Shown here in pieces: positions 1-8,960 of a stretch of DNA of 64,000 nucleotides (the first letter of the stretch is position 1; every line of letters starts with the position of its first letter). This stretch comes from Paraburkholderia sp. D15 (GTDB taxonomy: Bacteria; Pseudomonadota; Gammaproteobacteria; Burkholderiales; Burkholderiaceae). Both the position numbers and the translations under genes were made by a program. The stretch spans positions 496,001-560,000 of the forward strand of contig NZ_CP110396.1 of the NCBI RefSeq assembly GCF_029910215.1, in the 5' to 3' direction. The notes under the pieces were generated by a model. It was not told the DNA's origin. It did no database searches and saw only the letters and a program-made list of their open reading frames with translations.

Positions 1-191
1 GACCATTCGCGGCAAATCATCACGTAGCTGTTGCCGAAGCGCATTTCCGAGTGGGCGAGTTGCCCGTCGTTGTCGGTGATGACCATCTGGCGCTCGAAGC
101 CGAACGCCTTTTCAAGCCAGTCGAGCGCGGCAAACGCGTCCTTGTAATACACCGATGCGCCCAGCGAAGGACGTTCGAACGTTCCGCTCAT
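1..191 (-). CDS. VOC (glyoxalase/PhnB-like) family protein, C-terminus cut off by window edge
   Basis: The first 63 residues are present and the gene runs off the left edge. The N-terminal part (SVYYKDAFAALDWLEKAFGF, then a segment ending in SEMRFGNSYVMI) has the beta-strand, helix and beta-strand pattern of one VOC module, with the 'AALDWLEKAFGF' helix typical of PhnB-like glyoxalase/bleomycin-resistance proteins. The ATG at 191 follows a strong AAGGAGG Shine-Dalgarno. Metal ligands and substrate cannot be judged from a fragment. Such genes often sit beside an ArsR-type regulator, which would lie outside this window. Confidence 0.7.
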   Translation of the reverse strand, partial: MSGTFERPSLGASVYYKDAFAALDWLEKAFGFERQMVITDNDGQLAHSEMRFGNSYVMICREW

Positions 192-217
192 GGTTGCCTC
201 CTTGCAGTAGCTTCTTT

Positions 218-256
218 GTTAAACCTGACGGTTAATATTTAACATTATAGTTAAAC
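218..256. promoter_or_regulatory. AT-rich palindromic element upstream of the VOC gene
   Basis: This is a short AT-rich island in GC-rich DNA just upstream of the minus-strand VOC gene. It contains AACC(222-225)/GGTT(230-233), a perfect GTTAA(231-235)-TAT-TTAAC(239-243) inverted repeat, and two direct copies of GTTAAAC (218-224 and 250-256). The placement suits a promoter with a repressor site. ArsR/SmtB-family regulators often control VOC genes, but the identity of the regulator is inference. Confidence 0.4.
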
Positions 257-443
257 AAATGAGCAATGCAAGGACATCATGACCTGACGTTCCAACCACA
301 TCAGACAGACTGAATTGGCTCGAAGTATTCCCGGATCAATGCACCACCTCAGGTAGACGTAGCGCATCGAAATTGAAGAGCGCGCCGAATTCCAGCTCAC
401 ATATCGACACCATCCGACGCGTCCCGCCCCTGCGCCGTTCCCG

Positions 444-767
444 TTATGAATAAAGCTCGTCGCGCAGTCCTTGAGTGGTGTTGAGCAGATCTTCGAGTTC
501 TTGCTGCTTCTCCTCGAGTCGCTCCTTTTCCTCCCTCAACCTTTCTTCCTCATCGACATTTTGGCCGTCTGCGTCTCCCTGCGCTTCGATCGCCGCCTCG
601 ATCGCGTGGATCGCCTTCTGCAAGTCCTTCAACCACTGTTCGATCTGCGCGATCTGACTATCGAGCTCGGCCTGCGTCGGGTCAGTACCCGGTACGGCTT
701 CGCTTTCCCAGTCGCCGATCACTTCGTCGATGTTCCGCAACAACGCCCCGATTTCCTTGTCGTTCAC
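444..767 (-). CDS. small acidic coiled-coil protein of unknown function
   Basis: A 107-residue protein rich in Glu and Gln. Residues 30-105 look almost entirely helical with heptad-like spacing (QIEQWLKDLQKAIHAIEAAIE, then EERLREEKERLEEKQQELEDLL), so a coiled coil is likely. The GTG start at 767 is preceded by AAGGAG at good spacing. Only 18 nt separate it from the stop of the upstream SF1 helicase, so the two are probably co-transcribed and it may be a partner of the helicase. No family was recognised. Confidence 0.65.
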   Translation of the reverse strand: MNDKEIGALLRNIDEVIGDWESEAVPGTDPTQAELDSQIAQIEQWLKDLQKAIHAIEAAIEAQGDADGQNVDEEERLREEKERLEEKQQELEDLLNTTQGLRDELYS

Positions 768-785
768 CGCGATTCTCCTTAAAGG

Positions 786-3700
786 TCATTTGCCTACTGT
801 TACATTCACATCCGGCACACCAAGCTCCGCTTCACGCAATTCAGCCGTAGTGCCAACTCGAGCGAGCCACTGCTGCGCCGTGATCGGCGTGCCAAGTTTC
901 TCCCGCGCGACACTGAAGTACTTCAGCTCGCCCCACAGCGATGCATCGCCCACCACAAAAATCCGCTGCTGCGCACGCGTGAGCGCGACGTTGAGTAGAT
1001 TGGGCTTCGAGACCGCCCAGTTCGCCGAACCCGCATTGTCGTGATCCGCGCCGAGCACGAAAATCACCACACTCTCTTCCTTCCCCTGGAACGTGTGCAC
1101 CGTACCGATCCGTTTGCTGCACCACGACGCCCAATCTTTTTTCGAGGGGCCGGCACGTCTGCTCGCGACCGCCAGATCAAGCTGTTCGAGACGGCTCAGC
1201 AGTGCTTTTTTGATTGCCTTGAACGGCGATATCACATAAAGCGGCGGCAATTTGCCGGACTCGGCGTAGAGCCGCACGATCATTTTCTCCACGATCTCGA
1301 TCTGCTGCGGCACAACCTGCTTGTCTGCGGTCTTGCCGCGCACGTCGACCCACGCGCTGTCGCCAAGGTGCAGAGGATCGCTGTCGGGAACGCGGGACTT
1401 GAGGCCGAATACCATCTTGTCGTGATAGGCGATCCGGTTCGCAATCGAGAACATCGGATCGACACAACGCCGATGCACCCGCAACGGGCTACCGATCCAC
1501 AACGGCCCCTCGCCTTCAACCGCGACGTAGGTGCCAAACGGATTCGCGTCGTCCGCGAGCCGCTGCACTGATACCTTGGCGGGCGAATAACGGCCGTCCG
1601 ACGTAGGCACCGACAGATTCGCCAATGCCGTGATCAGTTGCGTGGGCACGGTGAAGACCGGTTCGATCTGCAACGGGTCGCCGACCACCATCGCGCGACG
1701 GGCACGCCACAACGCACCGACTGCGGCCTGAGGCACGGCCTGACCCGCTTCGTCGATAAACAGCCAGCCGATCGAACCGGGGCCCATGCCGCGGAACTGC
1801 CGCGCGAACGATGCGAACGTCGACGACACGACCGGCACCACCATGAAGAAGCTCTGCCAGACCAGCGATGCGTCGGCGGGATTTTCCAGCCGGCCGCCAC
1901 GAAGCAGCTTGCTGATCGCGAACAGGTTGCCGCCGAAACCCTCGCCGCCCGTTTGCGCGACTTCCGCCAGCCAGGCCTCGTGGAGCGCAAGCGCCGCCAC
2001 AAATACGCGCGTGCGCAATTGCGCCAGTTCGGCGTCCTGCCAGAAACCGTCGCACTGTACCTTGTCTGTCTCGACCCGCTCCGGCGATTCCGGCAAGCGC
2101 ATGCCGGCGAATTTCGCGCGCCCTTGTTCGAGTAGCGCATCATTTTTCCGCCAGACCGCGGTGGCGTCCGCCAGCGCCGCATCCGCGAGATCTTTTTCGG
2201 CCTGGGCTGCGCGAACAGCATCGAGCGCGGGATCGATCAGTTCGCCGCTTGTCGTGATCCGATCGTGCGCGACGATCTGGTCGCCCGCATTTTTCTTAAC
2301 TTTTTGCTCGTGCTCAGTTGCGTCTTTCGTTCGCCTCAGTCTTGCAAAAATACCCGGCCGTTGGCGATCGATCAATCGCTCCTGGTCCTGGAGCGTGGCG
2401 AGCGCCGCTCTGGCCTTCTGAAGCGCGGTTACGCATTTCGTGTGCTCCGCCGACGCCTGGTTCAGCGCGCGACCCGCCTCCGTCAAGCGGTCCGTGGCTG
2501 CCTGCGTGAATTGCGCTTCCGGCACATCGGCCCATGCCGTATGCAAGTCGGCGTAGCGCAAGCGTTCGTCGAGCGCCAGTTGAAACGACGCGCGCGCGTC
2601 GAGAAAAGCCGTTTTCGCCGCCGCGAAACCCGGACCGGCATAGTGCTTGAGCCAGTCGCGTATCGCGTGAGGATCGTCTTTTCCACCGCGCTCGTCTTCC
2701 GGTCGCCAGTCGTCGAAGAAACGGTTGCAGAAACGCCGCCGGTTTTTGGCATTGCCGAGCGCGCACGAGATCATGCCCCACGGCACATCGGACGACGCCA
2801 GCTTCAGATAGTCTTTTTCGCCGTTTTGCGCCGCGACCTTGTGCGCAACGGGCTGCAGATATCGCACGTCGCGCCACGCAGCGCCGAGTTGCTTGCGCTT
2901 GGGCAGATCGTTGGAAATATTTTCGACCGCGGCATTGTTCGAGGACGCCACCACCATCTCGAATCCGGTCAACGCCGGCCGGAGCTTACGGATCGTCGCT
3001 GAGTTGCCGTCAGCGAATGGGATTTTGCTACGCGTCTGTTCGAACCCGTCGGCAGCGTTCGCGAGCTTCGCCAGTTCGCTCGCGCGCCGCACGATGTTCT
3101 CGCAGATCATGTCCCGCAGCAGCGTCGTCTTGCCGGTGCCAGGCGGCCCATTGACCGAAAATATCGCCCCCGATTCCAGATGCTCGAACGCCGTATTGAT
3201 CGCGAACTGCTGCATCAGGCTCATCGTTCGCGACGAATCTTCCGGCCAGTGCCCCACGTTGGTTTTCGTGGGATGCTGCGCGCGGACGATTGCTTCGCGG
3301 CCGGCGTCGATGTAGAGGTCAAGGCGCTTATTGACATCCGCGGGCAACAGGTAGGCGCGTATCGTGGCCGGCAAATCGCCCCGATCAAGCGACGCCATGC
3401 AACGCTCGATATCCTCAATGTAGAAACTGTTCAGAATGTCGACGGTCTGCTCGTCGGCGGCGTCGCTCTCCTCGTCGTCGTCTTCGTCCGGCTCCGCCGC
3501 ACCCGACGAGGACGACGCGGCGCGCGTGGGCGTTTTGCCCTGGCCCGCGGCGGCCGCTGCCGCTTTCGGCTTGCCATTATTTTTCTTGCGCGTGACGATT
3601 TCCAGCAGCGCGACGGAAGACTGCACCGGCAAGGCCCAACCTGCCCACTCGGCCAGCAAGGTCCGCAACGCGATAATTTCATCGCCCGATAACGGAACCG

Positions 3701-4262
3701 GAACCGGGACCGGGCCGTGCTTCGGCGTCGCGCTGTCGGCGTCGCGCAGCCGGAGTCTGCGGCGTTCGGCTTCGTAGTTGCTCAGCCGCCCGGACAGGTC
3801 CTGCCGCGCGGCGTCGAATGCCGCCGACGTCAGCGCGGCCAAACCGTCGCGTCGGGCAGTGCCCAACGCCCACGGCACGCTCGATACCGACAGCGACGCG
3901 AAGTCGGGTTGCCCATGCACGTCCAGCGTCACTTTCGCGATACAGGTTTCGCCGTCGAGCGCGGTGCGCTCGGCTTCATCAATCGAATCGACGGGTTCGG
4001 CGCCCGGCAATTCGCGAGCAAAATCCGCGATGACCTGCATGTCGAAAATGCCGACATACAGTCTGAACCCGGCCAGCTCGCGCTCCGCCCCCACCTCGAC
4101 CCGCCATGGCGACTTGGCGCCCGCATTTAAATCAGACGCCTTGAGGCAAGTCAGATTTTCCCTGGCGGTGTTGTCCCATACCTGCTTCAAATCGAAAGGA
4201 ATAAAGAACTCGATCTTGTGCCAGTAATCGAGAATATCGCGCAGTGTCTGGGCTTCCGTCAT
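786..4262 (-). CDS. large Upf1-like superfamily 1 helicase / AAA ATPase
   Basis: An 1158-residue protein with a full set of SF1B (Upf1/DNA2-like, AAA_11/AAA_12) motifs. Walker A GPPGTGKTTLL lies near residue 371, motif Ia-like ASSNNAAVENI follows, motif II FIDEAGQA is near 834, motif III GDPLQIEP near 860, motif V VHTFQGKEES near 1054, and motif VI VALTRAQQRIFVVGD near 1090. About 460 residues separate Walker A from motif II; this insert includes a probable coiled coil. The N-terminal 350 residues form a non-helicase domain followed by an acidic Asp/Glu-rich linker. It acts on nucleic acid in the cytoplasm, but the substrate and role (repair, RNA metabolism or defence) are unknown. It is followed by a co-directional coiled-coil gene 18 nt downstream. 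Confidence 0.85.
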   Translation of the reverse strand: MTEAQTLRDILDYWHKIEFFIPFDLKQVWDNTARENLTCLKASDLNAGAKSPWRVEVGAERELAGFRLYVGIFDMQVIADFARELPGAEPVDSIDEAERTALDGETCIAKVTLDVHGQPDFASLSVSSVPWALGTARRDGLAALTSAAFDAARQDLSGRLSNYEAERRRLRLRDADSATPKHGPVPVPVPLSGDEIIALRTLLAEWAGWALPVQSSVALLEIVTRKKNNGKPKAAAAAAGQGKTPTRAASSSSGAAEPDEDDDEESDAADEQTVDILNSFYIEDIERCMASLDRGDLPATIRAYLLPADVNKRLDLYIDAGREAIVRAQHPTKTNVGHWPEDSSRTMSLMQQFAINTAFEHLESGAIFSVNGPPGTGKTTLLRDMICENIVRRASELAKLANAADGFEQTRSKIPFADGNSATIRKLRPALTGFEMVVASSNNAAVENISNDLPKRKQLGAAWRDVRYLQPVAHKVAAQNGEKDYLKLASSDVPWGMISCALGNAKNRRRFCNRFFDDWRPEDERGGKDDPHAIRDWLKHYAGPGFAAAKTAFLDARASFQLALDERLRYADLHTAWADVPEAQFTQAATDRLTEAGRALNQASAEHTKCVTALQKARAALATLQDQERLIDRQRPGIFARLRRTKDATEHEQKVKKNAGDQIVAHDRITTSGELIDPALDAVRAAQAEKDLADAALADATAVWRKNDALLEQGRAKFAGMRLPESPERVETDKVQCDGFWQDAELAQLRTRVFVAALALHEAWLAEVAQTGGEGFGGNLFAISKLLRGGRLENPADASLVWQSFFMVVPVVSSTFASFARQFRGMGPGSIGWLFIDEAGQAVPQAAVGALWRARRAMVVGDPLQIEPVFTVPTQLITALANLSVPTSDGRYSPAKVSVQRLADDANPFGTYVAVEGEGPLWIGSPLRVHRRCVDPMFSIANRIAYHDKMVFGLKSRVPDSDPLHLGDSAWVDVRGKTADKQVVPQQIEIVEKMIVRLYAESGKLPPLYVISPFKAIKKALLSRLEQLDLAVASRRAGPSKKDWASWCSKRIGTVHTFQGKEESVVIFVLGADHDNAGSANWAVSKPNLLNVALTRAQQRIFVVGDASLWGELKYFSVAREKLGTPITAQQWLARVGTTAELREAELGVPDVNVTVGK

Positions 4263-4414
4263 TCGCTGGTTCGTCGCATCGTCAATACGAAGACCAGAAC
4301 CTTATCAGTTTGCGGAGAACTATTTATGCCTTTGCCACGCGGGAACGATTGCTTTACGTCGATTTAAACTCAATCAATTCAAATTGCATGAACAACACAT
4401 AAAAATCGATGCCC

Positions 4415-5368
4415 TCACGGCACAAAAACCGTCCTGCACGCGCTATCCGCACACCCCCAATGCACTGCCAACTCCGCAAGCGGCACCGCCTTCGCCTCGA
4501 CCCGCAAACCCGCCGGACCCGCTGCATCGAAAACCGCTTTCAGCGTCGCGAACAAACGCGCCAGCGGCACGCTGCCGATGCCACTGCCAAGCAACGTGAT
4601 ATCCGCCGAACGCAGCACCGCCGACGGCAGCGCCATCTCCGCGCCGCTGATCGCGCCGATCTGCACGACGCGCACTGGCCGGTCGTCCGCCGACGCCTTC
4701 GCCGCCGCGATCAGCAACGCCCGCGCGCTCGCGCCCCACAGATAATCGAGCACGACGTCCACGCCATCGCGGAACGCCGCTTCGAACGCGCGGTTCATAT
4801 CGGCTTCGCTCTGCTCGAGCGAAATCGTCACGTCGGCGCCCGCCTGCTTCAATGCTTCCAGCGCCGCCGCGTTACGCCCGGTCGCGACGATCCGCGCGGC
4901 ACCGAGGTGTCTCGCGATCTGCACGGCAAGCCGTCCCGAGGTACCGGTCGCGCCGTTCACCAGCACCGTTTCGCCCGCGACGAAACGCGCCCGTTCGACC
5001 AGCGCCGCCCACGACGACATGCCCGGAATCGCCAACGCCGCGGCCGTCACGTCGTCGAGCGTGTCGGGCAACGCAATGCAATGCGAGTCCGCGACGAGGC
5101 TCTGTTCCGCCATCGCGCCGAACGGGGCGCGCGGTTTGAAGAAGTACACGCGCCGGCCATAGTCGAGGCGCCCCGTGCCGTCCACGCCGGCCACGAACGG
5201 AAACGCACCGGTCGACGAATAATGCGAGCCGGCCGCCCGCGAGCGCGTCACATGACTCAGCGACGAGGCCGTCACGTGGACGACCCGCAAGCCATCGGCC
5301 GCCTCGGGTTGCGCGAAATCCGCGTAGACGGGCGCCTCGCCCGCCGCGTTGACGATCGCCGCTTTCAT
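4415..5368 (-). CDS. zinc-independent MDR-family NAD(P)H quinone/alkene oxidoreductase
   Basis: A 317-residue medium-chain dehydrogenase/reductase of the quinone-oxidoreductase type. The N-terminal GroES-like domain is followed by a Rossmann nucleotide-binding region (NGATGTSGRLAVQIARHLGA) that continues with ATGRN, which suggests NADPH preference. No cysteine cluster for structural zinc is visible. The ATG at 5368 overlaps the stop of the upstream small gene (ATGA), so the two are translationally coupled. A longer in-frame reading upstream has no family support. The substrate is not predictable. The pair lies divergent to an AraC regulator. Confidence 0.8.
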   Translation of the reverse strand: MKAAIVNAAGEAPVYADFAQPEAADGLRVVHVTASSLSHVTRSRAAGSHYSSTGAFPFVAGVDGTGRLDYGRRVYFFKPRAPFGAMAEQSLVADSHCIALPDTLDDVTAAALAIPGMSSWAALVERARFVAGETVLVNGATGTSGRLAVQIARHLGAARIVATGRNAAALEALKQAGADVTISLEQSEADMNRAFEAAFRDGVDVVLDYLWGASARALLIAAAKASADDRPVRVVQIGAISGAEMALPSAVLRSADITLLGSGIGSVPLARLFATLKAVFDAAGPAGLRVEAKAVPLAELAVHWGCADSACRTVFVP

Positions 5369-5661
5369 GACTGCACCTCGCCGCCGGTTGCGGATGACGC
5401 GCCCGGCTGATGCCGCGCCCGCACCCATTCGCGCAGCGCCGGCTCGCGAATTTCCAGCACCTCGAACAGCCCCAGCAGATGCAGCGCAGGCAACGCGTCG
5501 AGCATGTCGGTTTCGGCTTCGGCACGGGCCGCGTCGCTCGCGTGGCTGTCGCACCAGACCCGCGCATTGGCGAGAAAAGCCGCGACGGTGCCCTTGCGCA
5601 GCATCACGCCGTCGAGGCTGACCTGATTGATATTGTCGGGAAGAACCTGTTCTGCTCGCAT
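5365..5661 (-). CDS. conserved hypothetical small protein, coupled to MDR oxidoreductase
   Basis: A 98-residue soluble protein with no signal peptide or membrane span. It begins MRAEQVLPDNINQVSLDGV and has a helical C-terminal half (ALHLLGLFEVLEIREPALREWV). The ATG at 5661 is chosen because AGGAG lies 8 nt upstream; a GTG at 5670 would start inside the Shine-Dalgarno. Its stop overlaps the start of the oxidoreductase, so they form a two-gene operon. The short protein may be an accessory subunit, but no function is known to me. Confidence 0.65.
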   Translation of the reverse strand: MRAEQVLPDNINQVSLDGVMLRKGTVAAFLANARVWCDSHASDAARAEAETDMLDALPALHLLGLFEVLEIREPALREWVRARHQPGASSATGGEVQS

Positions 5662-5781
5662 CGCACTCACTCCTGGTTAAGGATCGATCGGAACGTCGAT
5701 CAAACATCCATGGAAACCAGTTTAGTGATGCGCGCGCGGCCAGACTCCGGTATAAAGGCCAATCAATACGGTGATCTGGCC
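5662..5781. promoter_or_regulatory. divergent promoter region of the AraC regulator and the MDR operon
   Basis: This 120-bp spacer separates two divergent start codons and must hold both promoters. It contains ATCGATCGGAACGTCGATCAA-like partly symmetrical sequence near 5682-5702, a candidate operator for the AraC protein. No exact promoter hexamers stand out. Confidence 0.35.
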
Positions 5782-6612
5782 ATGTCTCAACCTATCATTC
5801 GCGCGGATCTCGTCATCTCGCCTGACGGCCCGTTTCTCGCGGCGGCCGAGCTGACGGAGAAAGAGGCGCGCAACACGTCGTCGCATAGCCACGCGCGCGG
5901 TCAGTTGATGGGCGCGTTGAGCGGGCTCGTGTCGGTCGGGCTCGACAAACAGCAGTGGGTCGTGCCCGCGATCCACGCGATCTGGATTCCGCCGCACTAC
6001 ACGCACTCGGTGCGCTCGTACGGGCCCTTCTCGGGCTGGAGCGTGTTCATCACCGAGGCGCGCTGCGCGCAGTTGCCGCGCGAACCGCGCGCGATCAAGA
6101 CCACGCCGCTGCTGCGCGAGGCGGTGCGGCGCGCGGCGAGCTGGCCGGGCAAGGAACTCGACGCCACGCAGGCGCGCATCGCCGAAGTGATCGTCGACGA
6201 ACTCGCGGCATCGAAGGAAGAATCGCTGGATCTGCCGCGTCCAGACGACGCGCGGCTCATCCGCATCACGGACGCGCTGGTCGGCGATCTGTCGGACAAC
6301 CGGCGCCTGGAGGAATGGGCGGTGTGGGCGGGTCTCGCGCCGCGCACGCTGAGCCGGCGCTTCGTCGCGGAGACGGGGATGACGTTCGCGCAGTGGCGTC
6401 AGCAGGCGCGTCTGCTGCGTGCCCTCGAACTGGTCGCGGATGGCGTGCCGGTGACGACGATCGCGCTGGAACTCGGTTACGACAATGTCAGCGCGTTCAT
6501 CGACATGTTCCGGCGCGCGTTGGGAACGACTCCGGGGCGCTATCTCGCGGCTGAAGCGCAGGAAACGCGAGAAGCGCGAGAAGTGCGAGAAGCGCCGCCG
6601 GAGAAAACATAA
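5782..6612 (+). CDS. AraC-family transcriptional regulator
   Basis: A 276-residue regulator. The N-terminal half (about residues 25-100) is a cupin-like sensory domain with SHSHARGQL and IPPHYTH segments. The C-terminal half holds the double helix-turn-helix of AraC proteins (LEEWAVWAGLAPRTLSRRF, then VTTIALELGYDNVSAFIDMFRR, with the closing GTTPGRY). The last 15 residues are charged and repetitive. It is transcribed away from the small-protein/MDR oxidoreductase pair, with about 120 bp between their starts, so that pair is its probable target. Confidence 0.88.
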   Translation: MSQPIIRADLVISPDGPFLAAAELTEKEARNTSSHSHARGQLMGALSGLVSVGLDKQQWVVPAIHAIWIPPHYTHSVRSYGPFSGWSVFITEARCAQLPREPRAIKTTPLLREAVRRAASWPGKELDATQARIAEVIVDELAASKEESLDLPRPDDARLIRITDALVGDLSDNRRLEEWAVWAGLAPRTLSRRFVAETGMTFAQWRQQARLLRALELVADGVPVTTIALELGYDNVSAFIDMFRRALGTTPGRYLAAEAQETREAREVREAPPEKT

Positions 6613-6643
6613 GCGGAAAGTCCAGCTGAAGGCCGGAAGTCGC

Positions 6644-7651
6644 TTACTCCGCCGCACCGCCCGCATAGTGACGCCGGCCGCGCAAACGCTGCGCGATGCG
6701 GCCGAACGCGAACCACTGCTGCGCGAGCAAACCCGCGCCATACGAGCGGCCGATACCTTGCGGCGCGGGCAACTGATCGCGAATCCCGGTCGGCTCGACC
6801 GTGCGGTCCCACGACGCGGTACGGAACATCATGTCCCACCACGGAAACAGCACGCCGAAGTTGCAGCCGTAGCGCGTGCCTTCATGCCCATAGCCGACCG
6901 CATGATGCCGGCGATGAAAGATCGGGCTGACGATCGCCCGTTCCAGCAGCCAGCCATACGGCAGACGCGCATTCACGTGCTGCACGCTCTGCATGAAATT
7001 GCCGACGGCGACCAGCACGACGAACTGCGTCGGCTGCACGCCGATGAACAGCGAAATCGCAGCGAAAAACGCCGCCTGCACGATGTCGTCGAGAAAGTGA
7101 TTGCGGTCGTCGGCCCACAGCGACATCTGCTGCTGGCTGTGATGCACCGCGTGCAATTCCCACCAGACGCCGAAGCGATGCTGCCAGCGGTGATACCAGT
7201 AGCCGAAGAAATCGAGCACGACCAGATAGATCAGGAACGACACCACCGGCTGATCGGTCACGCCGGGCCACAGACTATCCACGTCGATGTTCGGCACGTT
7301 GTAGATCGCCATCAGGCTTTGCCAGTGATTGAACAGCGGCTGCAGCATGAAGAAGAACGCGATATTGATGATGCCGAGCTTGGCGATCCACGTGTAGATC
7401 ACGTCGGCACGCAGCGCCTTGCGATCGGTCCACGCCTCGACCGGGCGCAGCGCTTCGAGCGGCCGCAACGCCGCATACGTGACGACGATTTCGAGCACGC
7501 CGATGATGACCCAGTACAGCGCGTCGTACGTGTCTTCGTCGTAGCCCATCAGGCCGACCTTGAAGAAGAACGGCTGCACCACGTCGACATACAGCAGCGT
7601 TTGCAACGCCGAGATGCCGTTGTCGAGCAGCGCGAGAACTTCGTTAATCAT
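6644..7651 (-). CDS. sterol desaturase / fatty acid hydroxylase family membrane protein
   Basis: A 335-residue integral membrane di-iron hydroxylase. Several hydrophobic spans (about residues 40-65, 95-115, 145-165 and 200-230) surround the histidine boxes HRWQH, HAVHH and HRRHH, which bind the di-iron centre in this family. The substrate is unknown; lipids or hopanoid-like compounds are usual. It lies 16 nt downstream of the YncE-like gene on the same strand, so the two form an operon. Confidence 0.85.
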   Translation of the reverse strand: MINEVLALLDNGISALQTLLYVDVVQPFFFKVGLMGYDEDTYDALYWVIIGVLEIVVTYAALRPLEALRPVEAWTDRKALRADVIYTWIAKLGIINIAFFFMLQPLFNHWQSLMAIYNVPNIDVDSLWPGVTDQPVVSFLIYLVVLDFFGYWYHRWQHRFGVWWELHAVHHSQQQMSLWADDRNHFLDDIVQAAFFAAISLFIGVQPTQFVVLVAVGNFMQSVQHVNARLPYGWLLERAIVSPIFHRRHHAVGYGHEGTRYGCNFGVLFPWWDMMFRTASWDRTVEPTGIRDQLPAPQGIGRSYGAGLLAQQWFAFGRIAQRLRGRRHYAGGAAE

Positions 7652-7667
7652 CGATAAAACCCTCTCG

Positions 7668-8693
7668 TCAATCCGGATTCGGCGCGCTCACCGGCGCGCG
7701 GTTGGCGAAATACAAGCCATGTGGCGAACGTCCGACCGCAATCGTGTCGATAAGTTTTCGCGTCGTCAGATCGATGATGCCGACGTGCTTCGCGAAGCGG
7801 AACGTCACCCACAGATAACGGCGATCGGCGGACAACTCCATGTCGTCGGGCCCGGGCAGCAGACCGGTGATGTCGCCGACTTTCGTCAGCGTGTTGTAAT
7901 CGAGAATGCTGATCGTGCTCTCGACGCGATTCGTGACCGCGATGTGCTGGCCATCGTCGAGATTGCGGAAGTTGTGCGCGCCGCGGCCGGTCTGAATCTT
8001 CTTCACGAGCTGCTGCTTGCGCCAGTCCACCACCGCCACGTCGTCCTCGCCGGTCATGCCGATCAACAGATAGCGGTCGCCCGGCGTCATCCACAAACCG
8101 GCGGGCGTATCGCCGATATGCAGTTTCCACAGCACCGTCTGCGTGGCGAGATCGATCGCCGCGACTTCGCCGGTGTCCTGCAAGGTGACGAACACGGTGC
8201 GGCTATCCGACGAGAACGTCATGTGGCTCGGCGTTTTCGACAGCGGCACGCGTTTGGCGAGCAGCACGTTCTGCCCGTCGTAGCGATAGATGTCCACGCG
8301 GTCGAGGCGCAAGCCCGCCGTCACGAACCATTTGTGGTCCGGCGAAAAACCCAGTTGATACGGATCCTCGATCCCTTCGACGCGGCGTTGCACCTGGCCG
8401 CTGTGCGGATCGAGAAACATCAGGTCGTTGGACACCGAATCGGCGACGATCAGCGAGCGGCCATCCGGCGTAATCATCAGATGGTGCGGCTCCTTGCCGG
8501 TCGGCTCGGCACCGACGACCTGGCGAGACGCCTCGTCGATCAGCTGCAGGCGCGCTTCACCGGAATCGAGCACGATGACTTTATCCGCGGCCTGCGCGAC
8601 ACCGCTCGCGAGGAAGCCGCACAGCAGCGCGGCGCGCACGCCTGCCTGCGCGATCGTGTTGATCGTTGCGATGGTTGAAATGGGAAATGACAT
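7668..8693 (-). CDS. exported YncE/YVTN-type beta-propeller protein
   Basis: A 341-residue protein with an N-terminal signal peptide (hydrophobic segment ending LASGVAQA, mature start ADKVIV). It has repeated propeller blades with motifs such as ITPDGRSLIVADS, FSSDSRTVFVTL and LSADRRYLWVTF. It is likely periplasmic, binding a ligand or acting as a scaffold; no catalytic residues are evident. The ATG at 8693 is preferred because it places the signal peptide at the N-terminus. An in-frame ATG at 8789 would add 32 residues ahead of it. It is first gene of an operon with the membrane hydroxylase, which hints at a shared lipid-related job. Confidence 0.78.
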   Translation of the reverse strand: MSFPISTIATINTIAQAGVRAALLCGFLASGVAQAADKVIVLDSGEARLQLIDEASRQVVGAEPTGKEPHHLMITPDGRSLIVADSVSNDLMFLDPHSGQVQRRVEGIEDPYQLGFSPDHKWFVTAGLRLDRVDIYRYDGQNVLLAKRVPLSKTPSHMTFSSDSRTVFVTLQDTGEVAAIDLATQTVLWKLHIGDTPAGLWMTPGDRYLLIGMTGEDDVAVVDWRKQQLVKKIQTGRGAHNFRNLDDGQHIAVTNRVESTISILDYNTLTKVGDITGLLPGPDDMELSADRRYLWVTFRFAKHVGIIDLTTRKLIDTIAVGRSPHGLYFANRAPVSAPNPD

Positions 8694-8960
8694 GAAGTGG
8701 AATTCGCGCGCGAAATGAAATAAACGAAAGAGGGGCAGACTGGTGCGCGCTGGCGTCGAATCGGCGAGCACGCACGGCCGTCCCTTCATAACGTGACAAC
8801 CCGCCTCGCCGATGACACGAATCGGTCACGGCACACGGGAAATCCCGGGAAAAACGCGAAAAAAACCGGGGAAAGATGACGCACGCCGCGCTGTCATTCA
8901 TTTGACTTAAGCCCAGCTTACATTCACGGCTCAAACTTAATCCCAAAGAGGACACAATCC
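8694..8960. promoter_or_regulatory. divergent intergenic region between propeller gene and porin
   Basis: These 267 bp separate divergent start codons and hold both promoters. The porin-proximal part (8895-8960) is more AT-rich. No perfect palindrome or riboswitch-like fold was seen. Confidence 0.3.
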
